Source: Saprospiraceae bacterium (GTDB lineage Bacteria; Bacteroidota; Bacteroidia; Chitinophagales; Saprospiraceae). Taken from it: a DNA stretch of 64,000 nucleotides. The notes below the pieces were generated by a model. The model searched no databases, had not been told where the DNA came from, and saw only the letters and a program-made list of their open reading frames with translations. Every line of letters starts with the position of its first letter. The stretch's first letter is position 1. The stretch spans positions 1 to 64,000 of the forward strand of contig JAEUUO010000032.1 in NCBI GenBank assembly GCA_016787575.1. Reading direction: 5' to 3'. This document shows positions 7,615 through 17,853 of the stretch, piece by piece. Made by a program: the position numbers and the translations under genes.

Positions 7615-8751
7615 CTAAATTGCCTGATCGAGGTCTTCTATTAAATCGTTAACATCCTCTACACCGATGCTTAAACGGATCAAACTATCAGTAAGTCCAT
7701 TAGCAAGGCGGTCTTCTTTAGGAATGGAAGCGTGCGTCATGCTGGCAGGATGTCCTATCAATGACTCAACACCACCGAGTGATTCTGCACAAGCAAAAAG
7801 TTTGGTTTTTGACAAAATGTTCCTGGCTGTTTCAAATTGGCCATCTTTCAGGTCAAATGAAATCATTGCACCAAAATCATTCATTTGCTGTTTAGCCACC
7901 AAATGACCGGGATGATTTTCAAAACCAGGATACAGGACTCTTGAAATTTTAGGATGCTTCAATAAATAATTTGCAATTTGACGCGCATTGTCGCAAGACC
8001 GTTGAACTCTTAAGTGCAAAGTTTTAATCCCTCGCAAAACTAAAAAACAATCCATAGGGCCAGGTATGGCTCCACTGGCATTTTGTATAAATTTTAGGGC
8101 TTCGTAATTCTCTTTATTCTTGCTGATCACTGCGCCGTGTACTACATCGGAATGTCCTCCTAAATATTTTGTTGCGGAATGCAAAACCAGATCTGCTCCC
8201 AAATCCAAAGGTGTTTGCAAGTATGGAGAGGCAAAGGTATTATCTACACAGACTAAAATATTTTTTTGCTTTGCCAGTTGACAAATTGCTGAAATATCAA
8301 TAATATTTAACAATGGATTGGTAGGCGTTTCAATCCAGATCAACTTGGTATTTTCATTAATTTGAGATGCTACAAACGTAGTATCCTGCATGGGTATGAA
8401 TCTGCTTTCGATACCAAATTGTTTAAATATCCGAACCAATAAGCGATAAGATCCCCCATACAAATCATTCGTTGCTAAAACTTCATCTCCACTTTTCAAT
8501 AATTTAATAATTGCATCCATAGCCGCCAATCCACTTCCAAAACAAATTCCACCATAGCCATTTTCAAGAGCTGCCAAATTTTCTTCAAGAACTTGCCTGG
8601 TTGGATTTTGAGTCCGTGCATACTCAAAGCCTTTGTGATTGCCTGGACCATCCTGAACATAGGTTGAGGTTTGAAATATCGGCGTCATGATGGCTCCTGT
8701 GGATGGATCTGGATGCACCCCTGAATGAATCACTTTTGTATTGAATTTCAT
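7615..8751 (-). CDS. Cys/Met-metabolism PLP enzyme (cystathionine gamma-synthase/lyase)
   Basis: 378-residue pyridoxal-phosphate enzyme of the trans-sulfuration family, moving sulfur between cysteine and homocysteine by gamma-replacement or elimination; cytosolic. The Schiff-base lysine is K195 in SATKYLGGH. Other family markers are YARTQNPT (residues 44-51), the cofactor-binding GSGLAAMDA and the C-terminal SLGGVESLIGHPASMTH. Its length suits MetB/MetC/Mgl enzymes. Sequence reading cannot separate synthase from beta- or gamma-lyase. It stands alone, with the terminator of its upstream neighbour at 8783-8816 just before its ATG. Confidence 0.9.
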   Translation of the reverse strand: MKFNTKVIHSGVHPDPSTGAIMTPIFQTSTYVQDGPGNHKGFEYARTQNPTRQVLEENLAALENGYGGICFGSGLAAMDAIIKLLKSGDEVLATNDLYGGSYRLLVRIFKQFGIESRFIPMQDTTFVASQINENTKLIWIETPTNPLLNIIDISAICQLAKQKNILVCVDNTFASPYLQTPLDLGADLVLHSATKYLGGHSDVVHGAVISKNKENYEALKFIQNASGAIPGPMDCFLVLRGIKTLHLRVQRSCDNARQIANYLLKHPKISRVLYPGFENHPGHLVAKQQMNDFGAMISFDLKDGQFETARNILSKTKLFACAESLGGVESLIGHPASMTHASIPKEDRLANGLTDSLIRLSIGVEDVNDLIEDLDQAI

Positions 8752-8776
8752 TGGTTCGATAATTACGTATTTAAAA

Positions 8777-8816
8777 TAAAAAAAACCACAAAGCTTACAA
8801 GTAATCTTTGTGGTTT
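8777..8816 (-). terminator. Rho-independent terminator of the T9SS-secreted protein gene
   Basis: AAACCACAAAG (8783-8793) pairs perfectly with CTTTGTGGTTT (8806-8816) around a 12-base loop. On the minus strand it is followed by a run of T. It lies 18 bases after the stop of the gene at 8835-9854. Confidence 0.85.
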
Positions 8817-8834
8817 ATAAGTCTAGAGTATGAA

Positions 8835-9854
8835 TTACTGTTTATGAAGAATATCAAATAACAATGTTTTTTTATCTAATATTACTTGTACAAAATAGTT
8901 TCCAGATGCTAAATGCTGAACTGCTATTGGTTGAACATTTGATTTATTAAAACTTCCTGTAAGGAGGGCTTTCCCTTCTGCATTGATAACTGAATAATCT
9001 GCATTTTCAAAATCAATTCCGTTAAATTCCATTTGGAAAAAAGAAGCAGCAGGGTTTGGTGTTAATTGCAGTTTTGGAATTGCAGTTTCGATGTTTTCCC
9101 CGGCTACCAATTCTTGTTTATGGAGAAATCGAATCGTGGTGTCATTTTGAATTCCTGTAAATATGGATTCTGTTTCGCTGATTGTAAATTCAGCAACCGG
9201 ACCGACAATGCCGGATGCATACCAATGATGATATTCAAAGGTAGAACTTCCGAAAGGGATCCCTGAAACTGTTATTTCAGTTATTTGCTTGGTTTTAACT
9301 TTCAATACCGGATAAGTGCCTTCGTTAGTTGTTAACATGCCCCATCCATCTGCATTTGCATTGGACTGAATTTCTATTTTTCCAGTTGTTGTTCCCTGAG
9401 TTACATCCGCCTCTGTTCCATTTTGAAAATTTTGTCCAAAATTCAATGGAAATGGTACAAAAACATATTTATTTTTCCATACGATGGTTGTGCTGGTATC
9501 ATAAGAACCTAACCAATAAACTCCATTACTATTTACTTCAAGCATGGTAAATGTAGTGTCGGGTTCATCCAAATCTACAGATGCCATATTTGCAGTAGGA
9601 AATAAGTTTTTAAATGGGTATGCATCAATTGAAATAAAGCCTTCACGGTTTCCATCTACATCCGATCCTGTTATATTCCAAGTTTTATCAGATCCCGTCT
9701 GGGTCAAAGCATTCAAATCAATGCCCTGAATATTTTCAAGATATTTATATTCAGATTTGTGACCTGGCTTGGGTGCATTGGCGGAGGTATAACTAATTTG
9801 CGAAAAGGAAATTGTGCACAAACACATCGCTAATAAAGTAAAAATTGATTTCAT
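8835..9854 (-). CDS. Secreted protein with type IX secretion sorting domain
   Basis: 339 residues. The N-terminal signal peptide is MKSIFTLLAMCLCTISFSQ, cleaved about residue 19. The body is a beta-rich region without a family I recognise, of the kind found as unnamed exported proteins in Saprospiraceae and Flavobacteria. The last 75 residues (LTPNPAASFFQ ... HLASGNYFVQV) form a type A T9SS C-terminal sorting domain, so the product should cross the outer membrane by T9SS and be released or anchored at the surface. It has its own terminator and precedes the PLP-enzyme gene; no function is evident. Confidence 0.75.
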   Translation of the reverse strand: MKSIFTLLAMCLCTISFSQISYTSANAPKPGHKSEYKYLENIQGIDLNALTQTGSDKTWNITGSDVDGNREGFISIDAYPFKNLFPTANMASVDLDEPDTTFTMLEVNSNGVYWLGSYDTSTTIVWKNKYVFVPFPLNFGQNFQNGTEADVTQGTTTGKIEIQSNANADGWGMLTTNEGTYPVLKVKTKQITEITVSGIPFGSSTFEYHHWYASGIVGPVAEFTISETESIFTGIQNDTTIRFLHKQELVAGENIETAIPKLQLTPNPAASFFQMEFNGIDFENADYSVINAEGKALLTGSFNKSNVQPIAVQHLASGNYFVQVILDKKTLLFDILHKQ

Positions 9855-9967
9855 AGGCTGTTTTTAAAATTTATAAGGTTATATCCTGAATATAGTACAG
9901 GAATTCTCAATAATTTCTGCAAATATCTTAAAAATTTCGATCCAAATCCAGGTTTTTGTCAAACTGT

Positions 9968-12900
9968 TTACCGAATAACTACAAAATCCTTCATCAAGAC
10001 GGTTTCACCAGATTTTAAAATAAGGCGATAATGTCCGGTTGCGAATGAATAAATATCCACTTTTACTGCTTGTTGACATTCTTCCGAACTGGTGACCAAA
10101 AATTCTTTAACCAAATTGCCCTGAAAATCATAGAACTTTAAGACAGTCGGAAATGCATCCAAACCTTTAAGATTGATAAACAACTCGTTGCTTGCCGGAA
10201 CCGGATAAATGTCCAGAGATTTAACATTTTGTACATCATTTTCAGATCCAAGTTGTTGGTTGCTTATTTCTGCAAATTCAAACTTGTTTGTTGTTTTATT
10301 TGAATCTTCATTCTTTTTTAATGTAGTACCGGTTGGAATTTTGCTCTCTGCGGCATTAATTCCTTTAATACTTGTGCCACTCATGAGGTTCAGATTGTTT
10401 GTTGTTCCGATTCCATGCAAATGGGTGACATCCGAATCATATAAAGGATCATTCGTTAAAAATGGCGACCCAAATGAATATCCTGCCGGATATTCAAATC
10501 TTATAAAATAACTACCTGGTGGTACACAATCAAACGAATAATAACCATCGTATGAAGGAGTTCCCGGTTTGGGGCCTGTTAATTGTGCAGCGTATAAATT
10601 TTGATTCTGATTATTGTATAATCGTACGATTAATCCATTGATGCCCCGTTCGGATGAATTATATACTGAATTGTAATTGACATCATTCCAAACTGTACCT
10701 GAAATAGATGCACATTGATACAATCCCCCATCCAAATTTGGATTTGCCAAGCCCATACTTAAAATTAAACTTGAGCTTGAATTTAATCCATTGCTATGAT
10801 CTATATCACTATCGGTTAAATCAGAATCAACATTTGCTAATGTGAACTTAAAATTTACAGGTGGACTTACTTTTACAAAATAACTTCCTGATTTTAATTT
10901 TGTAAACAAATACCTGCCATTCATATCCGTTAAGGTGGTTTTTAATTGTGCTTTCGTTACAGCGTCGAAAAGAAGCACCTGTACATTTTTTATACCGAGT
11001 TCTAAAACTTCCTGAACTCCATTTCCATTTTTATCTTCCCAGATAAATCCACCCAGGGACAAAAATGGGACAATGGCTACATCAAGACTATCGTAATTTG
11101 TTCCTGAATTTATTTGTACCGACTGACTGACTCCTGAACTTCCAACATCGCTGTCGATTTTACGATTGGATCCAATCATTCTTTTCCCAAAATAATAATT
11201 TGCAGCTGCTGTACCCAATTGTACAAAAATAAAATATTGGCCCGGATTCAAATTGGTAAATTCATAATATCCAAATGCATCGGTAGTATCTTTTGCAATT
11301 AAACTACCTTGCACATTGTACAAACACACAATTACGTTGGGCATACCCGGTTCCATTGGGTCTTGCAAACCATTGTCGTTTAAATCTCTCCAAACAAAAT
11401 CCCCGATTCTCGCTACAATATCAAAGCCTTCGACATCGTGATCGTCCTCATCGGTATTATCCAGTTTAAAATGTCCCGAGATATTATTATTATCTGCAGA
11501 ATTTTGAAATACTGATCGTTCCTTTGGTGAATCAGAACCTAAGTTTGAATCTGCATCGATGACATTCATTCCTTGAAATCCTTCAGCGCTGAATACCTCT
11601 GCATAATTCAACCAACTATCAGATTTTCTAACAACAGGATTGACATATTTTAAATTAACAAAAATGCAAAAGCTGTCATTGGGTAAAATGGTATTAAAAA
11701 TTGTATAACTTAAAACCGAGTCGTTTAATTTTGCCCAGGAACTATTTAACATAGGATCAAATTCAAATCCATTTGGAAAGTAATCGCGTACTACAATATT
11801 ACTCACCGGTATATTTCCCTGGTTAAAAACTGCCAGCTTGAAATTTATTACATCACCAAAAACAAAAGGTCCTGCATTTGAAATAGTTTTCCGCAATGCA
11901 AGGTCTTGAATTAACGGCAGCGCTATGTCAGAAGCATCTGCATCATCCAAACCGTTTCCACCGAGAAAATCATCGAAAGGAGAAAAAGGGATTCCACCAC
12001 TGTCATTTCCTGGAATGGTATCGTAATCACTGTCAATATCTTTAACCAGGCTGCTGTGAAATCCTTTTGCATCAGAAATCTCTGCAATGTTTAACCAGCT
12101 CAATGCACCGGTCACAGCAAGTGGATTTAACTTAAATTTTATTAAAACAAAAGCACTGTCTTCAGGAATAATTGGACCCGCAATAAGTGTTTGCATCAAA
12201 GTACCATTAATAAACCAGTTGGGATTCAGTGCTGGCAAAAAACTGTAACCAGGGCTCATGTAATCGGTAACTAAAACTTGGTAAGCAGTATCGCATCCTT
12301 GATTTACAATGGTTATTTTAAAAGTTACGGTGTCACCAAATTTTGTTCCGTTTGACATTGATAAGGTTTTTTTCAATGCCAGGTCAAATTTCGGACAACG
12401 AACAGTTATTGTTTGAATGGCTGTGCTTGCATTTCCACAATCATCGGTAACCAACCAGGTTCTGATTATTTTACCAGAACCATTGCAACCAGTTAGATCA
12501 ATATTATCATCGTAATCAATTTTAGGCCGTCCACAATTATTGGAAACCATGCTTGCATTTCCAGTGATTAATAAATCATTGGCATTCTGGGTACATGAAA
12601 TCGTTACATCGGCAGGGGGTAGAAATACGGGTCGACTTGTATCCTGAACTGCGATTGTTTGAACGCACGCGCTGCTGTTGTTACACAAATCCGTTGCTGT
12701 CCAGCTTCTTTGTATTTCGTAATTATAATTACAACTGCCGTCCACCCGATTGTCTGAATGATTTAATTGAACAAATTGTCCACCGCAACGATCGGTAATT
12801 TGAGGAATTCCTGTTTGACTAGTATCAGATGGAGATTCACAGTTAATGGTAAGCGAGGGTGGGCAAACAATTCCTGGACCTGTTAAGTCCTCCACGGTAA

Positions 12901-15900
12901 TTAATTGTGTACAAAATGCCTCATTTCCACATGCATCGATTGCTTTGTAAATCCGATGAATTAAATATCTGTTTACACAAATAAAATCAACAATTGAATC
13001 TTTATGGTGAATTACAGCCACGTTTCCACCGCAACCATCTGTCGCAACAATTGCCATTGCATTAGCGGGTGGTACTTCACTTGCGCAGGATACTGTAAAG
13101 TTTCCAGGACAGTTAATGCTAGGCAATGTAAGATCATTTACAGTAAGTGTTTGAACACAAATTTGGGTATTACCGCTTAAATCTGAGACCCTATAAGTTC
13201 TTGAAATGGAAAACCGATTTGGACAAATTTGATTTGAAATTATATCTCCATTAAAACTTATATCGACTTGACCGTCACAATTATCTTTTGCGATCACATT
13301 GCCAATATCTGCCATTGGTACATCTCCTGCACAATTCAATTTAACATCTCCTGGACAAGTTATGGTTGGTGGGATTAAATCTCTTACCGCAATTTGCTGA
13401 CTGCAAGTAATTGAATTATTACTTCCATCCGTAGCACGATAGGTTCGGGTAATAATATAATTATTTGCATTAATATAATTGCTAACCACATCACTTAAGA
13501 AGAGTACCGTAACTGTTGCGCTGCAATTATCAGATCGCAATAACAAATTTGGATCAGGAGGAGGAACCAATTCCGCACAATTAATAGTCAAATCAATTGG
13601 GCAGATAATATTTGGTGGAACATCATCCAGTACAAAGATCTGCTGTGTACATTCTACAAAATTTCCACAAGTATCCGTTGCACGATAAGTGCGCAGTGTG
13701 GTGTATTTATTTTCGCCGGTTTGGTTTGTAATTTGATCTCCAATATGATTTACCCGTACCGGATTGGTACAGAAATCAAATGCAAAAGGTGCATTGACAT
13801 TGGCCGGAGGTATGTTTCCAGAACAAGAAACGGTAACATTGGTCGGACAGGTAAGTATCGGTGCTACATAATCAGCAACAATGATCGCTTGAGTACAGGT
13901 TGAAGTATTTCCGCAGAGGTCTGTGGTTTTAAAACTTCTGAAAATACTAAAGCGATTGAGGCAAGTTTGTCCTGTAAGAAAATCATTCATATGTTCAACC
14001 AAAACAGCTCCGCCACAAGCATCATTTGTAATGACAGCATTTTTACTGTCTAGTATACTTGGAACATCCTTTGAACAACTGATAACTGAAGTTGATGGGC
14101 AATTTACATCCGGACCTGATTGATCATTTACAACAATTGTTTGGATACAAAAATTCGTATTGCCACAAATATCTTGTGCCTGATAAAATCTTGCCACGTT
14201 ATATCGATTCGCACAGGACTGATTGTAAATACTGTCTTTAAGGTAACTAATTGTAAACATCCCTGCACAATTATCTGAAGGGATTACACTATTCAGATTT
14301 ACCGATGGAATCAACAAGGAGCAGCCAACATTAATATTTGCAGGACAAGTAAGAACAGGTCGTGTAGTATCTTGTATTGTTATGACTTGGTTGCACGTTG
14401 ACGTATTTCCACATAAATCCGTTGCTGTCCAGGTTCTCGTGAGTGTTTTATTGTTCTGACAACTTCCATCGGTGTACAATTCATGGAATAAAATGCTGGC
14501 TAAGATCGGATTGCAATTATCAGATCCTGTAGGAATCCCGGTACTCGCAGGAGCTGTCGAAGCATCGCAGTTTATGGTAGAATTTACCGGACAGAAAATC
14601 AATGGCCTGGTAGTGTCAACTACTTTGTAATTCAATACACAAAATGTTGAATCAGTTCCCGACTTTATTTTATAGGTGCGGGTTAGCCTGCTTGTATCAA
14701 ATGCGCATCCAGCACCGACATTCCAGCTGTCTGTGTTTGAAAAATTTAATGTTCCGCAATAACTGTTAATGGATCCACCAATTCCAATAAAACCCAATTC
14801 GTTTGTTATAGCTGTAGGAACATCCGGTCTGCATGAATAAACATCGCTTGAATTTTGCGGACAAACTAAGGTTAACACTGGACTGGTTCCACTAACTGTT
14901 TTGGTACAGTTTCCACCTGCTGTAATGGTAAAATTATAATTTGTACCTATTGGATAAATAAGTGTGACCACCCCATTAACAACAGGATTTGGATCTGCAA
15001 TATTTGTAAATTTTAACGGATTGGGATTTGTGGAAATTGAACTGGCCAATCCTGTATTATCAGTAATAGTAAACGTACCGTTGATCCCACTAAGGTAGCT
15101 GGTTACGGTATAGGTATTTATAACATTGCATATTGCTTTTGTAGAATCCACATAGATTAAACAGGCATCTGCATTTCCACAGCCCAGTCTTGCTTTAAAG
15201 TTCACAGAAAAATTAACCGGGTTGCAATTGCTTTGATCCCAAATAGCTAAATACAAATTGCTGGTTTTACTAAATACAGGAGTTGCTTTGGTCAACCAGG
15301 AATTATTAAATTGATTTCCACATGCATACAATTTTAAATTTGCACAATTTCCAGACAAGCTATCTGGGCCACTAACTCCATTTGTTGGGTTGAGTGAATA
15401 ATACAAAGCCCATCCAATATTCTCATTCGTTTCTACTTGAAAATCATAAGTGCCTGCCAGAGCGCGAACATCAAAATTCAACCAAATGATGTTACAACCT
15501 TGTCCAGGTGGAGAAACTGCTACAGCATTCCCGGTACTGGGACTGAAACAAGACAATTGTGACAAATCAATATTAAAACTACCGGCATCGTATGTACAAG
15601 AACCGGAACCAATATTCGTTTGTGTATTTACAGTATTGGTACAAGCTACAATTCCTAAAGCATCCGGGGCAGTTGGACTGTCATTTATAGAGCCATCCCC
15701 ATTCCAATGAGAACCTTTTTTCCATCTTTGAGTGCATTCACATGGGCTATCGTTGCCTATCATATAAGTACCTAAAGAATTGAATTGGATGCCATCGGTT
15801 AATTCCAAATGGAACGTACCGTGATTATATTTAATGTCAACAGCTCGATTCCTGCTCGAATCGTGCTGATAAGATTTATCAATTTTTAAATTTTTAGGAG

Positions 15901-15997
15901 GAATGCCTGTAAAATACGACTCAGCGTGTATTTGAGCGTTGGTTAATAATAATAGTAAAAACACACTATTGTTCCTCAAACTGAATAGTGAAAACAT
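9968..15997 (-). CDS. Giant surface protein: HYR-like repeats, DUF11, SdrD-B domains, T9SS sorting domain
   Basis: 2009 residues, the largest gene here. Order of parts: signal peptide (about 1-26, ending HAES); an N-terminal region of about 440 residues with many Cys; nine repeats of roughly 80 residues (about 466-1200), each with a CP...C start, a DNC or equivalent, and an end like R.YRATD.CGN...C.Q.I.V.D, resembling HYR/Ig-like modules; two DUF11-type domains starting near 1205 and 1364 (LALKKTLS, LALRKTIS); three SdrD-B/Cna-B-like domains near 1529, 1647 and 1765 (each with a WxDxNxxG-type start); and a T9SS sorting domain from about 1926 (LDIYPVPASNELF). The likely role is cell-surface adhesion or matrix; that is inference. 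Confidence 0.85.
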   Translation of the reverse strand: MFSLFSLRNNSVFLLLLLTNAQIHAESYFTGIPPKNLKIDKSYQHDSSRNRAVDIKYNHGTFHLELTDGIQFNSLGTYMIGNDSPCECTQRWKKGSHWNGDGSINDSPTAPDALGIVACTNTVNTQTNIGSGSCTYDAGSFNIDLSQLSCFSPSTGNAVAVSPPGQGCNIIWLNFDVRALAGTYDFQVETNENIGWALYYSLNPTNGVSGPDSLSGNCANLKLYACGNQFNNSWLTKATPVFSKTSNLYLAIWDQSNCNPVNFSVNFKARLGCGNADACLIYVDSTKAICNVINTYTVTSYLSGINGTFTITDNTGLASSISTNPNPLKFTNIADPNPVVNGVVTLIYPIGTNYNFTITAGGNCTKTVSGTSPVLTLVCPQNSSDVYSCRPDVPTAITNELGFIGIGGSINSYCGTLNFSNTDSWNVGAGCAFDTSRLTRTYKIKSGTDSTFCVLNYKVVDTTRPLIFCPVNSTINCDASTAPASTGIPTGSDNCNPILASILFHELYTDGSCQNNKTLTRTWTATDLCGNTSTCNQVITIQDTTRPVLTCPANINVGCSLLIPSVNLNSVIPSDNCAGMFTISYLKDSIYNQSCANRYNVARFYQAQDICGNTNFCIQTIVVNDQSGPDVNCPSTSVISCSKDVPSILDSKNAVITNDACGGAVLVEHMNDFLTGQTCLNRFSIFRSFKTTDLCGNTSTCTQAIIVADYVAPILTCPTNVTVSCSGNIPPANVNAPFAFDFCTNPVRVNHIGDQITNQTGENKYTTLRTYRATDTCGNFVECTQQIFVLDDVPPNIICPIDLTINCAELVPPPDPNLLLRSDNCSATVTVLFLSDVVSNYINANNYIITRTYRATDGSNNSITCSQQIAVRDLIPPTITCPGDVKLNCAGDVPMADIGNVIAKDNCDGQVDISFNGDIISNQICPNRFSISRTYRVSDLSGNTQICVQTLTVNDLTLPSINCPGNFTVSCASEVPPANAMAIVATDGCGGNVAVIHHKDSIVDFICVNRYLIHRIYKAIDACGNEAFCTQLITVEDLTGPGIVCPPSLTINCESPSDTSQTGIPQITDRCGGQFVQLNHSDNRVDGSCNYNYEIQRSWTATDLCNNSSACVQTIAVQDTSRPVFLPPADVTISCTQNANDLLITGNASMVSNNCGRPKIDYDDNIDLTGCNGSGKIIRTWLVTDDCGNASTAIQTITVRCPKFDLALKKTLSMSNGTKFGDTVTFKITIVNQGCDTAYQVLVTDYMSPGYSFLPALNPNWFINGTLMQTLIAGPIIPEDSAFVLIKFKLNPLAVTGALSWLNIAEISDAKGFHSSLVKDIDSDYDTIPGNDSGGIPFSPFDDFLGGNGLDDADASDIALPLIQDLALRKTISNAGPFVFGDVINFKLAVFNQGNIPVSNIVVRDYFPNGFEFDPMLNSSWAKLNDSVLSYTIFNTILPNDSFCIFVNLKYVNPVVRKSDSWLNYAEVFSAEGFQGMNVIDADSNLGSDSPKERSVFQNSADNNNISGHFKLDNTDEDDHDVEGFDIVARIGDFVWRDLNDNGLQDPMEPGMPNVIVCLYNVQGSLIAKDTTDAFGYYEFTNLNPGQYFIFVQLGTAAANYYFGKRMIGSNRKIDSDVGSSGVSQSVQINSGTNYDSLDVAIVPFLSLGGFIWEDKNGNGVQEVLELGIKNVQVLLFDAVTKAQLKTTLTDMNGRYLFTKLKSGSYFVKVSPPVNFKFTLANVDSDLTDSDIDHSNGLNSSSSLILSMGLANPNLDGGLYQCASISGTVWNDVNYNSVYNSSERGINGLIVRLYNNQNQNLYAAQLTGPKPGTPSYDGYYSFDCVPPGSYFIRFEYPAGYSFGSPFLTNDPLYDSDVTHLHGIGTTNNLNLMSGTSIKGINAAESKIPTGTTLKKNEDSNKTTNKFEFAEISNQQLGSENDVQNVKSLDIYPVPASNELFINLKGLDAFPTVLKFYDFQGNLVKEFLVTSSEECQQAVKVDIYSFATGHYRLILKSGETVLMKDFVVIR

Positions 15998-16033
15998 GCT
16001 TCGGTTTTTGATTGGTTCTAATCTTCGCTAAAA

Positions 16034-16041
16034 CAAAAGTA
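16034..16041 (-). promoter_or_regulatory. Candidate -7 box (TACTTTTG) of the giant surface protein gene
   Basis: The plus strand reads CAAAAGTA. The minus-strand box matches TAnnTTTG and ends 36 bases before the ATG at 15997. No correctly spaced -33 TTG is evident. Confidence 0.3.
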
Positions 16042-16184
16042 TTTAGAGTGTGTAATAGCTGTACCTGTGTTTTAAGCAAGGCAATTAATATTTATTATTG
16101 CCATTTGTACTATGTTAAAATCAATCTTAATACAAAATGTAAAAAAATGTATAGATGAATTTTATATGTTAGAATTTTAAAGTT

Positions 16185-16535
16185 CTAGTCCTCTATTTTC
16201 AAAAGTATATTTTGAATAGAACCTCCCAATTGGACTCGTTTATATAAAGACAAGTTGCATTTTTCAATTCTTGAATCAAAACTTTTTACTGCATGAAGTA
16301 CCCGTTTTGCTATATTTTCTATCAAAGCTTCGGATTGATTCATTTCGGCATGAATCAATTTATAAATCGTCTCATAATTTAGGCTGTCTTCCAAATTTAA
16401 GACATCCTTTTCGGGCACATTAAACGTTACAGATACATCAAGAATCAATTCAGTTAAAAGCTTTCTTTCTTCAGGATAATAGCCATAATGACCAAAAAAA
16501 CGCATTCCTTCTAATTTGAGCTTAATTTTTTTCAT
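16185..16535 (-). CDS. folB: Dihydroneopterin aldolase
   Basis: 116 residues, the normal size for FolB, which converts dihydroneopterin to hydroxymethyl-dihydropterin plus glycolaldehyde in folate synthesis. The N-terminal GMRFFGHYGYYPEERK matches the family's pterin-site segment (usually AYHGVxxEE). SLNYETIYKLI and the following SEALIENIAKRVL are also typical, the latter carrying the pterin-binding Glu. The gene stands alone, divergent from the acyl-CoA dehydrogenase gene. Confidence 0.88.
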   Translation of the reverse strand: MKKIKLKLEGMRFFGHYGYYPEERKLLTELILDVSVTFNVPEKDVLNLEDSLNYETIYKLIHAEMNQSEALIENIAKRVLHAVKSFDSRIEKCNLSLYKRVQLGGSIQNILLKIED

Positions 16536-16589
16536 TTATCTGCAAATAATATTAACAAGCTGTTTCATAGATACAGAACGAGTCTTATC

Positions 16590-16597
16590 TAAATTTG
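16590..16597 (+). promoter_or_regulatory. Candidate -7 box (TAAATTTG) of the acyl-CoA dehydrogenase gene
   Basis: TAAATTTG matches TAnnTTTG and ends 20 bases before the ATG at 16618. Confidence 0.4.
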
Positions 16598-16617
16598 TGC
16601 AAAATTGACAAAAAGAC

Positions 16618-17814
16618 ATGACATCAAAAACCAAAGGATTGGATCGTTACGAAGGTCATGATTATTACTTGATGGACGAACTCCTCAGTGAAGAACACTT
16701 ATTGGCAAGGCAGGCGGTCCGCGATTGGGTAAAACAAGAAGTAAGCCCAATTATTGAAGATTACAGCAACAAAGCTGCTTGTCCTCAGCATTTATTTAAG
16801 GGATTGGCTGAAATCGGAGCTTTTGGTCCCAGCCTCCCCAGGGAATACGGAGGTGGAGGTATGGATGAAATTGCCTATGGGGTGATCATGCAAGAATTAG
16901 AACGTGGAGATTCCGGGATTCGATCCATGGCTTCTGTGCAGGGTTCTTTGGTAATGTTTCCCATTTATAAATTTGGATCCGAAGAACTTCGCAAAAAGTA
17001 TCTTCCCAAATTGGGTTCGGGTGAATTTATTGGCTGTTTTGGGCTGACAGAACCAGATTATGGATCTAACCCAGCTGGAATGATAAGTTCCGTAAAAGAT
17101 GATGGAGATAGTTACATCCTCAATGGATCTAAAATGTGGATAACCAACTCTCCGGTAGCTGACATTGCAGTTGTCTGGGCTAAGAACGAAGCCGGTGAAA
17201 TATTGGGAATGGTTGTTGAAAAGGACTTCAAAGGATATTCAGCACCTGAAATTCACGGCAAATGGTCTTTAAGGGCCTCCATAACCGGCGAATTGGTATT
17301 TGAAGATGTGAGGGTAGCTAAATCAAACGTATTTCCGAATGTAAAAGGATTGAAAGGTCCCTTATCCTGTCTTTCCAAAGCTCGATATGGTATAGCATGG
17401 GGTGCTCTGGGAGCTGCATTGGATTGTTATGACACCGCTCTACGATATGCCAAAGAACGAATCCAGTTTGGTAAGCCACTGGCCGCATTTCAACTGACTC
17501 AGAAGAAATTGGCCGAAATGATTACTGAAATTACCAAAGCCCAGCTTCTGGCCTGGAGATTGGGAGTTCTAGCCAATAATGGGAAAGCAAGTCCAGCACA
17601 AATTTCGATGGCTAAAAGAAACAATGTGCACACTGCATTGGTTATTGCAAGGGAAGCCCGCCAAATTTTAGGAGGCATGGGAATAACCAATGAATATCCT
17701 ATTATGCGACACATGATGAATCTCGAAACCGTTTTAACATATGAGGGAACTCATGATATCCATTTATTGATTACTGGAATGGATATAACTGGAATTAATG
17801 CATTTGAAAATTAA
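16618..17814 (+). CDS. Acyl-CoA dehydrogenase, glutaryl-CoA dehydrogenase type
   Basis: 398-residue flavoenzyme. It most resembles glutaryl-CoA dehydrogenase, which oxidises and decarboxylates glutaryl-CoA to crotonyl-CoA in lysine/tryptophan breakdown. Visible are FGLTEPDYGSNPAGM (FAD/substrate loop), KMWITNSPVADI, the RYGIAWGALGAA segment and the C-terminal catalytic Glu at 376 in LTYEGTHDIH. The YEGT position and the PDYGS variant fit GCDH better than short-chain dehydrogenases, but substrate is inferred. A promoter box lies 20 bases upstream. The electron acceptor would be an ETF encoded elsewhere. Confidence 0.88.
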   Translation: MTSKTKGLDRYEGHDYYLMDELLSEEHLLARQAVRDWVKQEVSPIIEDYSNKAACPQHLFKGLAEIGAFGPSLPREYGGGGMDEIAYGVIMQELERGDSGIRSMASVQGSLVMFPIYKFGSEELRKKYLPKLGSGEFIGCFGLTEPDYGSNPAGMISSVKDDGDSYILNGSKMWITNSPVADIAVVWAKNEAGEILGMVVEKDFKGYSAPEIHGKWSLRASITGELVFEDVRVAKSNVFPNVKGLKGPLSCLSKARYGIAWGALGAALDCYDTALRYAKERIQFGKPLAAFQLTQKKLAEMITEITKAQLLAWRLGVLANNGKASPAQISMAKRNNVHTALVIAREARQILGGMGITNEYPIMRHMMNLETVLTYEGTHDIHLLITGMDITGINAFEN

Positions 17815-17853
17815 AATACCATTTCAGGATTAATCATCGTTTTAGTAGCAATT

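Noticed and set aside
8752-8834. SAM riboswitch before the Cys/Met PLP enzyme
   Set aside because: The only structure is the terminator of the upstream gene; the leader is too short for an aptamer.
13479-14123. Plus-strand readings inside the giant surface protein gene
   Set aside because: Shadows of the repeat-coding strand with no coding character of their own.
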